From the NCBI GenBank assembly GCA_004154925.1, contig QJNS01000080.1, positions 62,001 through 126,000 of the forward strand: 64,000 nt of DNA, written 5' to 3'. Under the pieces are notes generated by a model, which was not told the origin of the DNA, did no database searches, and saw only the letters and a list, made by a program, of their open reading frames with translations. Origin of the DNA: Monosporascus cannonballus. Lineage: Eukaryota; Ascomycota; Sordariomycetes; Xylariales. A program made the position numbers and the translations under genes. Shown in pieces: positions 8,868 to 18,551 of the stretch (the stretch's first letter is position 1; each line of letters begins with the position of its first letter).

Positions 8868-11084
8868 TTAATGTCTGTTGTCGAGGTTGACGCCCGACGG
8901 CGTCCCAGATGACAGGACCTTGTACTGGCCGCCACGGCTCGAGTCGGCGGAGCTGCGGCTCCGGGCCGTGTCGTTGGTGTTGCTGGCGTTGCCGCCCTGT
9001 GCCGAGGCCGAGGGCTTGCGTAGACCCGTGGGGCTGCTGCGCGTCGTGGGGCTGGCGCCGCCCTGCTGCTGGCTGATACCGGACGGCGTGTCGTCCGAGA
9101 GCACGTTGTACTCGCCGTGGTCGCTGGGACCGGCATCCTCGCGGCCCCGGCGCGTCGTGTTAGCGTTGTCGGTCGTCTTCTGGTGCGTGCGAGAAGCGGC
9201 CGCACCCGCACCAGCACCCGCGGCTCCGGCGCCAGCGGCGGCGTAGTTGGCGTTGTCGTGACGGTGCTGCTGGGGAACTGGGTCGGCCCGCGTGTATGCG
9301 CCCGCGCCGCGGGTTTGGGCGTTGGTCTCGGCGGGCACGCTGCCCTCTGTCGTGCCGGTCGTCACGGTGGGCTCGTGCTGGGAGGACGTAGTGTTTGTGG
9401 GATCGTCGTCGCGGCGCGCATACTTGTGGGCGCCGTATCCGGCCGCGGCCGCACCTGCACCTGCGAGGCCTGCGTTGCGGCCGGCGTCGGAGCTTGTAGT
9501 GTCACTCTCCGGAACGGCGGAGACGTCCTTCTGCGTGTATGGATCGTTGTCATAGCCAGTGCTGTCACGGCCGGTAGTCTCGCGTGCGGCTCCTGTACCA
9601 GCAGACGCTCTGGACGGGCCGTAGTTCAAGTACGGCACACCATGTTCCATCCCCGGTGGAATAGATGGGTGCTCCTGCGTGTAGGGGTTGCCTACATCGT
9701 AAGATGAAGCATAGTCCTGGGGAGACCTCTGCTTCTCCTCGTCACGCGAGGCATACTTGTGAGCCCCGTAGCCGGCTGCCGTGCCACCTGCACCGGCGAG
9801 AGCGGTGTCGCGGCCGTGTTGGTGATGTCTAGGCTCAGGCTGGGCCCGGGGGACATCGGTGACGTGCTTCTGCGCGTAGGGGTTGTTGTCTCCCCGAGTG
9901 TGCTCGGACGAGGCGCCAGCGCCCGCTCCGATACCGGCCTCAGTCGGGTTCTCCTTGGGCTTGGACGGCGAATCCCTCCGCTGCTTGGTCGAGTCATCGG
10001 GAGCGTGGGACGCCTGCTGCGAGGGCATGAGGGGGAACGCGCGCTGGTAGTTCACGACGGACCTGCCCTCCTCGTTGCTGCCAGCGCCGATGACGGTGTT
10101 GTGTACGCCGGCGCCGGCCAGGGCCTCCTTCACGCGCGTGGGAATCGGCTCAGGCTTGGCGACCTCGTCCCTGGTGGCACGCGGCGAGGATGTGGACAGT
10201 GACGAAGAAGTCTGGGGCTCCGAGTTGTGGCCCGCTCCAGGGGCTTCCTCGCGGTTGCCTTGGCCGACTACCGTATTGTGCGCGCCGGCCAGGCCTCCCT
10301 TTACACGCGTGGTAATATCCTGGGACCTGGCGGTTTCGCCCACTGTGTTGTACGCGCCGACCAGGCTCTCCTTCGCGCGCGTGGTAATTCCCTCGGAATT
10401 GGTGGCCTCGTCCCCGGTGCCACGCTGCTCGGGAGTTTCCTCATGGCTGCCCTGGCCGACCACCGTGTTGTACACGCCAGCGCCGCGGGGCTGGTGGTGG
10501 TCGATGTCGCGCTCGCTGCCGCGTGCCGTGGCCGCCGCTGCGGCTTCTGTAGCCTGTGTGGGACCGGAGCCCTTGATTTGGACGTGCCTATCATCGGATC
10601 GGGTGGTGTTTTCCGGGACTGCAGAGACGTCCTTCTGAGAATAAGGCTCGCTGCTAGCCGTAGCGGAACTTGTAGGTTGCCTGCCCTGGATGCTGTCCGA
10701 CGTAGAGAAGTTGTTGTGATTGTCACCAATTTGGCTATCAGCACCGGGCTTACTGGATCCACGCTCACTGCCTGCCGCTTGCTGGGGAGCGCCTGCAGTC
10801 CCTTTCTTGGTGAGAGGGACTACGTCTATGCCCTGGGTTCTGGGAGGAGGGGCTGGGCCGCCCTTCTGCTGATATGAGTGGTTTCCGCTCGGGGTGTTGG
10901 AGCCGCTGGTATCTTCTCCTGGCAATCCAGTGTCCGTAAGACCATGGCTGCGAGGCGTCCGGCTGGAGCGAAGTGTGTTGTGCTGGGTTGCAGACTCGAC
11001 GCCGGGCGTTTCTGGGAACGCTCCCGGTAGGTCAGGCTGCGGACCACCAGTGACGGCTTCGTCGGCTTTGTGTCCTGGAATCAT
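8868..11084 (-). CDS. Repeat-rich, intrinsically disordered hydrophilic protein (LEA/hydrophilin-like)
   Basis: An uninterrupted frame of 738 residues is dominated by Gly, Ala, Ser, Thr, Asn and charged residues, with no signal peptide, membrane segment or folded domain. Internal repeats are clear. Four copies resemble YNTVVGQGSHEE, most preceded by ITTRxKEALAGA. Four copies resemble DPYTQKDVSAVPE. Two copies of AGYGAHKYARRDD are present. Near the C-terminus two related motifs occur, GEYNVLSDDTPSGIS and GQYKVLSSGTPSGVN, the latter almost at the end (DNRH, stop). Such proteins in filamentous ascomycetes are usually annotated hypothetical or LEA-like and are thought to act as stress protectants; the function here is inferred from composition only. 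The start (MIPGHKADEA) is the first ATG of the frame. A 28-bp AT minisatellite lies about 180-310 bp upstream. Confidence 0.8.
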   Translation of the reverse strand: MIPGHKADEAVTGGPQPDLPGAFPETPGVESATQHNTLRSSRTPRSHGLTDTGLPGEDTSGSNTPSGNHSYQQKGGPAPPPRTQGIDVVPLTKKGTAGAPQQAAGSERGSSKPGADSQIGDNHNNFSTSDSIQGRQPTSSATASSEPYSQKDVSAVPENTTRSDDRHVQIKGSGPTQATEAAAAATARGSERDIDHHQPRGAGVYNTVVGQGSHEETPEQRGTGDEATNSEGITTRAKESLVGAYNTVGETARSQDITTRVKGGLAGAHNTVVGQGNREEAPGAGHNSEPQTSSSLSTSSPRATRDEVAKPEPIPTRVKEALAGAGVHNTVIGAGSNEEGRSVVNYQRAFPLMPSQQASHAPDDSTKQRRDSPSKPKENPTEAGIGAGAGASSEHTRGDNNPYAQKHVTDVPRAQPEPRHHQHGRDTALAGAGGTAAGYGAHKYASRDEEKQRSPQDYASSYDVGNPYTQEHPSIPPGMEHGVPYLNYGPSRASAGTGAARETTGRDSTGYDNDPYTQKDVSAVPESDTTSSDAGRNAGLAGAGAAAAGYGAHKYARRDDDPTNTTSSQHEPTVTTGTTEGSVPAETNAQTRGAGAYTRADPVPQQHRHDNANYAAAGAGAAGAGAGAAASRTHQKTTDNANTTRRGREDAGPSDHGEYNVLSDDTPSGISQQQGGASPTTRSSPTGLRKPSASAQGGNASNTNDTARSRSSADSSRGGQYKVLSSGTPSGVNLDNRH

Positions 11085-11265
11085 GGCTACCGGATTGGTT
11101 CGACGGGTTTACTGGGGGTATACTATGTAGTAAAGATGGTTGGCCGATTTCAAGTGGTATGGATTCAACTAGGTATATCAACTTGGGGTGGGGGAGGTAT
11201 CAAAGGGAGATGTGAATGGGATGGGTTCATCTCGATTTACATAGTATATGTTGTAGGAAGGGCAT

Positions 11266-11396
11266 ATTATATATATATATAGATGTATATAGATATATAT
11301 ATGTATATAGATGTATATAGATATATATATGTATATAGATGTATATAGATATATATATGTATATAGATGTATATATAACTATATATGTATATAGTT
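11266..11396. repeat. AT-rich minisatellite, 28-bp unit
   Basis: Three near-perfect 28-bp units lie at 11,281-11,308, 11,309-11,336 and 11,337-11,364, followed by a partial unit and degenerate TATA/TATAG sequence to about 11,396. The unit is built from AGATGTATAT followed by AGATATATATATGTATAT and can fold back on itself. It lies in the presumed promoter of the 738-residue gene. Confidence 0.9.
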
Positions 11397-13193
11397 ATAA
11401 TTTCCCCGAAAGCAGAAAGTTAAAACCTGCAAATCGGTGCCGTACACGTAACTTCTGATATCATAGTTCTTTCACTCGCTAAAGAGTGCACGGCAAGCAT
11501 ATGCCAGCAACCGTTCTTTTGCGACATCGAGTTGCTCGCCTCGGAGGAAGTGATGAAAGATGATGGCTGTGACATCACCATACTGGGCCCTTGTCCCTTT
11601 GTGGCTGGCCAACCGTAGCGCTAACCTTAGGGGATGTCGTCACTGTTAACCGCTATCCAGTTCCCTACCCGCCTGTGGGGAAACACGCCTTCTACTGCCT
11701 TGATTGGTTGCGTTTCAAAACTGTTGCGTTATGCGTTTGATTCTCTGAATTTAATATACGTTTTTAGATACTTAAACCGACTTGCGATCTCCTTGCAATA
11801 AATAAATTACGGTTAGAACGGCAGCTCTGAGACCATGCCAAGTCGGGTTCTTTTTGCTTGAATGATACGTGCCACAATTAATGAATCATGACAGACATTC
11901 ATTTGGGAAGCAATGTCCGCTACTACAAGTAATCACCCAGCTCTGTATATACCATTGAAGCTGATATTGCGATATTGTCGCTGGGAAACCTGGCAAGAGA
12001 ATGGCCATTTTCATCCGTCTATTTGCTTCTGGTCTTCACAGCGTTGCGTGTTCGATTGGTCCTCGTTCTCCCCGTTCATCTTCTTGTTCCATACCTCTTA
12101 AATGTTTTTCGATGCGCCCATCCAACAACATTCGAGATTGGTCGCCGATACCCCCCTTAGTCCTACCATCATATTGTCGGTGCTGCTTGCTGTGGGGCGA
12201 GCTTCCCATTGCTCTCTAGAACTTTAGCTTGCGTTACTTTGACTCCTCGAGGGTCGCTTCCCGTTCGGCCCTAGCATCCTCACGCACGCACGCAGAATCT
12301 ACATTCGCTCTTCTTATAGGACAGCCACTTGCTCTTCCCTGTGTGATAGAGCACATATTTTTTTTACATAGCAACACGCGCAAGGCACAATGCGGCACGC
12401 GGCTCTTTAGGTTTGTAATTCCAGTCCCCCCTGAGATCGCCCTTGCAAGCGTGTGCCCTGGAATTCGGCTTGGAATTCTCGTAAGTTTGCGGCGTCATCT
12501 TGAGCTATGTACCTTATTATTCAGCGTCGTCTCACCCAATGGCTCTGTCATATATTAGAGATGGAGGAAGACAAAGCTATCTCCGTGGTTTCCCAGTATT
12601 GCTCAGGCGATATACCGAGATATATGCTTAGTCTCAACAGCGACACTGTTCGAAAAAGAAACTCATTCACCATGGCTGTTTCTCTCGCGTCGGATGGGCA
12701 TGTAGTCACATGGAAGGTCTAGTTGTTTGAATGGCCGATAATGTTTTCAACGAGTCACATATTGTTGCCCTGCACTACATCGGAGACGGCACATTTGTTC
12801 TTAGACAGTAAATAGAGTATTGAGCTGTTGGTCCTAGGGTAACCTGAGCTGGTTGCCATCAAGTTGCCTGAGACGTGCATCCGGTAATCGCATACTACAT
12901 GTTAGGGACAAGTTTAACATTCCAGTCGGGCATTCTCCATGAAGTAGTAGCCTGGAGCTTTTACGTGAATCCGCGATCCAATATAGGAAGGCCTTTACCT
13001 GCCGCTAGAGGATTCCAGATACGCGTAGAAATATGATGCTAAAACCCTGCAGACCGCTCATGTAGACCTCTTCCAGCCCATGACGCTTCCTCTTACTACA
13101 CCAGTAGGGATATTAAGCGAGGGTTCGCCTTATCGCTCTTGAGGGTTGTTTCGGGACTGGGTATGATGAGACTAGCGGCACAGTCTGGGCTAG

Positions 13194-13255
13194 GCTTAGA
13201 ATGCTTGACCGATTGTCGGGTGGTATGGTGATGGGGACAGTGCAGCATTCTAAGC
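13194..13255. repeat. Perfect 12-bp inverted repeat
   Basis: GCTTAGAATGCT at 13,194-13,205 is matched exactly by AGCATTCTAAGC at 13,244-13,255, with a 38-base loop. No gene adjoins it and its role is unknown. Confidence 0.7.
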
Positions 13256-13900
13256 AGGGGTTGTACATTTATATATAGGGCCCTATGCCCTTATATATTG
13301 GGGTAAGGGCAGACGTTACCGATAATCCCTAATATTACCTACTTGCGAGGCTCCTGTGAGACTGTTTCTTCTGGCCTCCCGCCTGCTTCACCATATTCCC
13401 TGACACCGATACCCTTCTCAGAATTAACCGGTTCGTGATTATCTATTAGTATCACTACACCACTGTCCCTTCTCAACTTAGCTCATAAGCTCTCTTATTT
13501 AGGTTCAGATGAGATATCCAGAAATTGCATGTTTCTTCCCGCCTGTTTTATATGTTATTCGGACAGGCACTTTGAGAACCAGGGATATCTGCTGAAGACT
13601 CCGACACGTACTTGTGGGCACGGTGGCTGGTTTATAATATCCTGTAATATTTCTCATCGTGACTCTCCGCGAACCTTCATGAAATTAGCATGAGTACTAT
13701 TGCCTCCCACCGATGTCTTGCAGGCTCCCTTTCAAACCCTCCTCAACAATAGTCTGATTGGTTATAAGGTAACGCTGACCATATTCATGGTTCGCCAAGT
13801 GTATAAGTTTTAGCCGTAATTAAAGTTCGCCTTTATAATTTTCTCAAAGAATGCGTTATTTCTCCGGTGTCGTGAAATTGGACTCTCACCATATTCTGGA

Positions 13901-13957
13901 GGGGGGGGGGGGGGGGCGGGGTGGGGTAGGNNNNNNNNCCCCCCCGCGGGGGGGGGG
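13901..13957. other. Assembly gap (8 N) inside G/C homopolymers
   Basis: Sixteen consecutive G (13,901-13,916) and a G-rich stretch precede eight N (13,931-13,938). Then come seven C, GC and ten G. The mirrored G and C runs around the gap suggest a sequencing or joining problem at a polyG or G-quadruplex site rather than biology. Confidence 0.95.
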
Positions 13958-14469
13958 AAGCGGGATTGGAATAGGGGTAAGCCGGCCCGCATCACTGTGT
14001 ATATATAAAGTCGTGTAATCCCCACGCCCTCAGCACTGGCGAATCACCATGGAGTCTAGTGGATATTAAGCCGACATTTAAGGTCATTATAGCATTTTGG
14101 TACGCTTATGACAGAATGCGCCGTTTCATTCATAGGGCAATAGCTAGATTATTACCAGCTTTCTGGGACTACATATTGGCATTGAGTTACGATGTATACT
14201 AGCCCTTGATAGCTACAAATCTGCAAAATTAATATGAGAAAAGGCGTAAAAGCGTTTCCGCTCCGTTGTCAGTCACCTTGCAGAGGGCGACAAATAAGCG
14301 CGGGGAGGCAGTCAAGCTCACGGGGTGCTCTCCAAGCTTTATGCATAAATTCATCGATCAAAGTTAACCGCCTGCTTTTGATGATTCAGCTACCGGATAC
14401 ACAATATAGCCGCATTCTGCTGCGCTGGAGCAGCTTTCATTTTTGGCATCAACCTCAGGCAGCAGTAAG

Positions 14470-15741
14470 CTAACCCCAGTGACTCCAGTAACCAGCCGGG
14501 CGCCAACGATGGTTTCTCTCGCCGGGCATGTCTGCCATGACCTCACCTGTTGGGATCGAGGCCCCACTCTCGCGCTCAATGCGACTCGCGTCCCATAAAC
14601 ACAACCCGGTACAATCCCCGAGATTGTCACTCTCCCGGTACCATCTCCACATAGGTCTGAACATTGGGTTGGACGTCTCCACCGGCACCGCCGCATCTAA
14701 ATATCACAACTAGGCATAGTAAGCCCCGATGTCCTGTTCACCGCAGGAAATGCTTTGACTAAACTGCGAGAGGGACATCCGGTATGAACGGGGGTTGTCC
14801 TCCGTGAACCAGGGCCCAGTCACTGCAAACAGCGTCTCTCCAGGCCGTAGTAGCCAGGGAGACAGGGCTTTAACCCTTGGGAATTACTTCCCGCCACTCT
14901 TCGGGGGGTGTGGAGTGGCAGACGATAGGAGGCAATGCTCCTACCCCTAGTAGCAATAACACTTGACAGCATTCTTCAACGCACATCGGTCTGTTCCTCA
15001 ACCAGTTATCATCTGTGAGTTCATCTGGAAGTTGAGAAGTCGGGCCAGAGTCAGCTGTTTCCCGTAAATAGTGATATTGTCGTTGAATGTAACCTGTGGC
15101 CTATATCTGGACAATTTTGAGCTGCGGTCCCTCCCAAGGTGTAAAACGCTTCCGGGCGTCTTGAAAGATAGGCTCTCAAGCAATGTGACCCAGGTCGCCC
15201 GGGTCTGGGTGGAACCACCCGGGTAGAAGGTGGACGATGATGCCAAGAATGTATAGCGCCTTGTCGAGTCTCAAAATCTCGGTTCCGGCCGGCTCGAATT
15301 CTTGTTATCCAGCCTCTTCCGCGAGAGAGAGCTGGAGAGCCATGTAAGTCCTGAAAGTCGAGGATGCGGAGCACCATTCGCAGCGAAAAGTCCTTCTGGG
15401 GCAAACACACTTTGGTGCCTCGTTCGGAGAGATAGAGCGCACCGAAAGCTGAAATCATCGCACTGAAGTCATTGGTTGATCCCCCGACGACTGATAAAGT
15501 CCTTCAATGTCGTCCATCTCGCGGATGCTGCCGCATACCGGGCGACTGCAATTGCCATTCGACGGACGCCCAGTACAGCCTGCAGGATAGGGTAGACGAT
15601 TGATGCTTGATGCTCTTGCACGATTGCGTAGAGCGTCTTGCACGTCATGGCGACTTTGGGGATGTCTCTCGCTGTCGGAAGAAGTGTCATTATCTCGACT
15701 AAAAGCTTCGGGGGAAAGCCTGGCATATTTGGGTTAAACAT
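14470..15741 (-). pseudogene. F-box-type protein, decayed
   Basis: The start at 15,741 gives MFNPNMPGFPPKLLVEIM, then LLPTARDIPKVAMTCKTLYAIV, a good F-box (the Skp1-binding module of SCF ubiquitin ligases). The frame then breaks. A shift near 15,480-15,500 leads into NDFSAMISAFGALYLSERG and LRMVLRILDFQ. One extra base then leads into TYMALQLSLAEEAG, followed by TEILRLDKALYILGIIVHLLPG in the same frame. A further shift near 14,870 leads into VKALSPWLLRPGETLFAVTG and finally SHWG with a stop at 14,470-14,472. In the composite frame I count in-frame TAA, TGA, TAG, TAG and TGA, most of them one C-to-T change from Gln or Arg codons. About 424 codons are recognisable. It fits the expanded fungal F-box families; the substrate is unknown. 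A promoter-like repeat lies ~620 bp upstream. Confidence 0.75.
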
Positions 15742-17369
15742 TCTCCATCTTGGTTAGGAGTTGGACGTGACGCGGCTTTCGATGGTAGCAAGTATTAAAA
15801 GGTAGTTAATGACGAAGAAGATTGGTGATGAGGATAACTATGCTCTGGGTCGAAGAGGGGATATCTCCAGTTAAAGTGATAAGAAGAAATCAAGAAAGCT
15901 GAGAGAAGATATTTCCTGGATGGATGTGCGGAGTTGTAAGTAAGACCCTGGAAGGGACTTAGCACTTAGGAAGGAAAGAATAACAATGATGAAGAGTTAT
16001 AATGACCAATCGAAACGAATGGAGCTCAAATCACACGTAAGAATCCTTGAACAGTTTGCTCTAATATCATCCCCAAGACTGTGCTTTCACTTGTGGCGTT
16101 TGGATTTTGGACTGGCCATTTAGTAAAATTTGCTGAATTTCGGGCTCGAACGAGCTGGGGACCGTTAACCTCAAATGCATCAAACATATAGATAGAGCAG
16201 TACAACGGTTTGTAACGTTCGCTTTTATAAAGCCACGTGCACAAGAGCCTGGTGCCTTATAGCACTATCAATTTTCCCGGAGGTTAATGCCATCTGTCCT
16301 CAGTATATACTGATACCTTCTCTGTCCGAATCAATGTCAGATTTTGATGACTTGTATTATTACATCTGTCACAGAAGAAATTTGAGGCTATATTGACAGC
16401 CCTGACTCTAAGGAGGGAAAGACCTTCCCAAGCCACTAGAGCTGATCGAAGCCATTTTTATAGCCCTTAGTGGAGCTTACCAGGGGTGTCTGATTGGAGT
16501 TATTTAGACCCCTATTTTTCCCATGACAACATCAAAAGCACATAAGTACAGGATAAGTATGTCGAGCGTGACTATTAAAAGGGGGTGAAGAACTGCGGCT
16601 TTTCTCAAAGAAAAGGTATGATTGAGACGCAAAGGCGGAGGGATGAGCAATCAACGATGGATGGACAGAGACTAGGAGTGCTTCAGAAACCGGGTCATGA
16701 TTATGATTCATGATCCCACGCGTTGCTCCTGATTCCTCACTTCGCAGCTGCCAGAATTGTTATACTTGGGCGGAAATAAGACTAAAAGTGAATGGAAAAA
16801 AGACCAATATATATGTGTCTTTTTTAACGCTTGTCACATGGGAACGGTTAAACCAGATAGGAGTCAATATCAAGTGCAATTGATATGAAGAAGCTTGTAC
16901 CTTACTATATGGTGTTCGAGTGTTCTCCAGGCCTCATCCCTGTAGAATTATTTACGTGCCACCCGGGACTTTACACCGAGATGAAGACAACATGCATACT
17001 ACTTCTCAGTCTTCTTTGAAATAAGAGAGCTAAAGTTGATCTCCACAAAGTAAATACATAGTGAAAGCAGTAGATGTCATGGCAAGGACCCCTCCTAGCA
17101 AGGATCTTCGGATGATCGTTATTTCTTTCCGGAGCCCTAGAGCCCTATATCAGTGGATCACCCACAAAAATTGGGAACGCCGATTCCTAGCTTCCTACAT
17201 GTCAATATATCCCTTTAGAGCTGTGTATTTGCTCCCTAGTAAGTGTGACAATATACAAAGGAAATATGTAATGAACGAAATGTGATACAAAGTAAATCCG
17301 TAACGACCGTCTTTCCTCGTGATTATGCATTAGACATTAGATCCTTGGATTCCTGTCACTGGATAACCC
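15742..17369. other. Intergenic region with one dispersed repeat copy
   Basis: Moderately AT-rich DNA between the F-box pseudogene and the 393-residue gene. Apart from the repeat at 16,355-16,532, I see only short random-looking frames. Confidence 0.5.
16355..16532 (-). repeat. Dispersed promoter-like repeat, copy 1
   Basis: This stretch is the reverse complement of 23,077-23,250 with roughly 85-90% identity judged by eye. Read on the minus strand it holds CTCCAATCAG (CCAAT box), an imperfect version of the palindrome seen in copy 2, then CTATAAAAATGG (TATA box). The short coding frame in copy 2 is not preserved, so the conservation is not that of a protein. It may be a solo LTR, a MITE or a duplicated promoter. 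Confidence 0.75.
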
Positions 17370-18551
17370 TCAGATTAAGGACTCTCCGACGTAAAAGTGG
17401 GACACGGTTGGTTCTTTCGATGTCCATGAGACATGCTTTTCGTCGCGTGATGACCCTGCCCTCGATAGGCTTGGGCGAACAGGACGGGTGTCTGAAGGGC
17501 ACTCTAGCCACTTCCCACCTATCAAATGCAGCAGCCTGTCCACAGAGGACCAGTATCGGCCGCACACAACTGGTAACATGCCTCTCATCCACTTGAAGAG
17601 GGTATCCCAGCTGATGAAGTATATCGGAGCCTGGACTCCAGCTTTGAGCAAGCCCGCAGTGCCTGCAGCCGAGACCAGTGTGGATCCCGGGGGCGATGGT
17701 CTGGAGGCAGTGGTACCAAATAAGTACTCAACATAACAGCCTTCGGCCGCTGCATCGAACGAAGGGGTCATCCCCCCCACGCCTCCGATGAGTCCTGTCA
17801 CGATGGCCATGTGCCGCTTCCACGGCTTCCAAAATGACCCATCGGCACTGTATTCCTTCATGCACAGAAAATGACCGTACACTTCCTCCTTTTGCGCGTC
17901 GGAAAGGATTGGGACGGATTCTGTCCACGAGGTAGTGTCGGCCATATCGACATTAATGCCGACTCCGTCGCCAAGGTATAAGGCATGTCGATGCCTTTGG
18001 AACTGCCAGTCGTCGAGTCGGACCGAGCTATATGTTGAGGAACCCTTAATGAGGACTCGATTGTTGCTTCGGGGATGATGGGGACACCGGAAGACGCTCA
18101 GAATCTGGATACTCGATCCGACGTGGAACTCGATTTCTTCAATCTTCCTACTGATGAAGAGATTCAATCGGTCAAATCTTCTGTCGGCTTCGAGATCGTC
18201 GATAGTGCGCTGCAAGCATTCTGGTGTCGTCACAAACATTCCCGGTTTGGCTGTTGAGAGTATCGTTAGCAGTGACGCTATTTCGGCGCCGTAACAGCGA
18301 CAGGGAGGCTTACACTTCCAGAACTTCCACTTCGAGGTTTGGAGCTTGCGGTCAAGCGCAAAGAAACTCTCGGGGCGGACAACCGCAATGGTAGCTTTGA
18401 ACTCCTCACATGGCTCCTTCTTGAGGAGCTTGTACATGCTACTCGCTTCATGCTTGCGCGACTCCTCAGACGATGTTGATGAGTGGGATGACCCGACCAT
18501 CGAGACCGTCGGAACGCCCTGAGACCAACCTAACGGCATGTTGTTGTTCAT
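17370..18551 (-). CDS. Orphan protein, 393 residues
   Basis: An intact frame of 393 residues starts MNNNMPLGWSQGVPTV. I do not recognise a family. Visible features are a Ser-rich N-terminus, a cysteine cluster (WKCKPPCRC) near residue 80, and a central mixed helix/strand region (RRFDRLNLFISRKIEEIEF). A Gly/Ala-rich hydrophobic half (about 245-330) includes VTGLIGGVGGMTPSFDAAAE and GSTLVSAAGTAGLLKAG, which could insert in or associate with membranes. The last ~35 residues are Ser/Arg-rich. No signal peptide is obvious. The gene stands alone between inverted copies of a promoter-like repeat in a gene-poor region, a setting often occupied by lineage-specific genes. Its long frame with no stops, beside a decayed F-box gene, argues that it is maintained or recent. 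An unseen intron near the C-terminus is possible. Confidence 0.65.
   Translation of the reverse strand: MNNNMPLGWSQGVPTVSMVGSSHSSTSSEESRKHEASSMYKLLKKEPCEEFKATIAVVRPESFFALDRKLQTSKWKFWKCKPPCRCYGAEIASLLTILSTAKPGMFVTTPECLQRTIDDLEADRRFDRLNLFISRKIEEIEFHVGSSIQILSVFRCPHHPRSNNRVLIKGSSTYSSVRLDDWQFQRHRHALYLGDGVGINVDMADTTSWTESVPILSDAQKEEVYGHFLCMKEYSADGSFWKPWKRHMAIVTGLIGGVGGMTPSFDAAAEGCYVEYLFGTTASRPSPPGSTLVSAAGTAGLLKAGVQAPIYFISWDTLFKWMRGMLPVVCGRYWSSVDRLLHLIGGKWLECPSDTRPVRPSLSRAGSSRDEKHVSWTSKEPTVSHFYVGESLI

Larger units (their letters stand above)
11397..14469. other. Gene-poor region with an assembly gap
   Basis: About 3 kb without a credible gene; the short open frames have no recognisable domains. It includes a 12-bp inverted repeat (13,194-13,255) and an N gap (13,931-13,938). 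Composition is intermediate, unlike the AT desert to the right. Confidence 0.5.

Noticed and set aside
8878..10877. Several long plus-strand frames over the 738-residue gene
   Set aside because: They are shadows of a GC-biased, repeat-rich minus-strand frame; the minus product has ordered repeats, the plus products do not.
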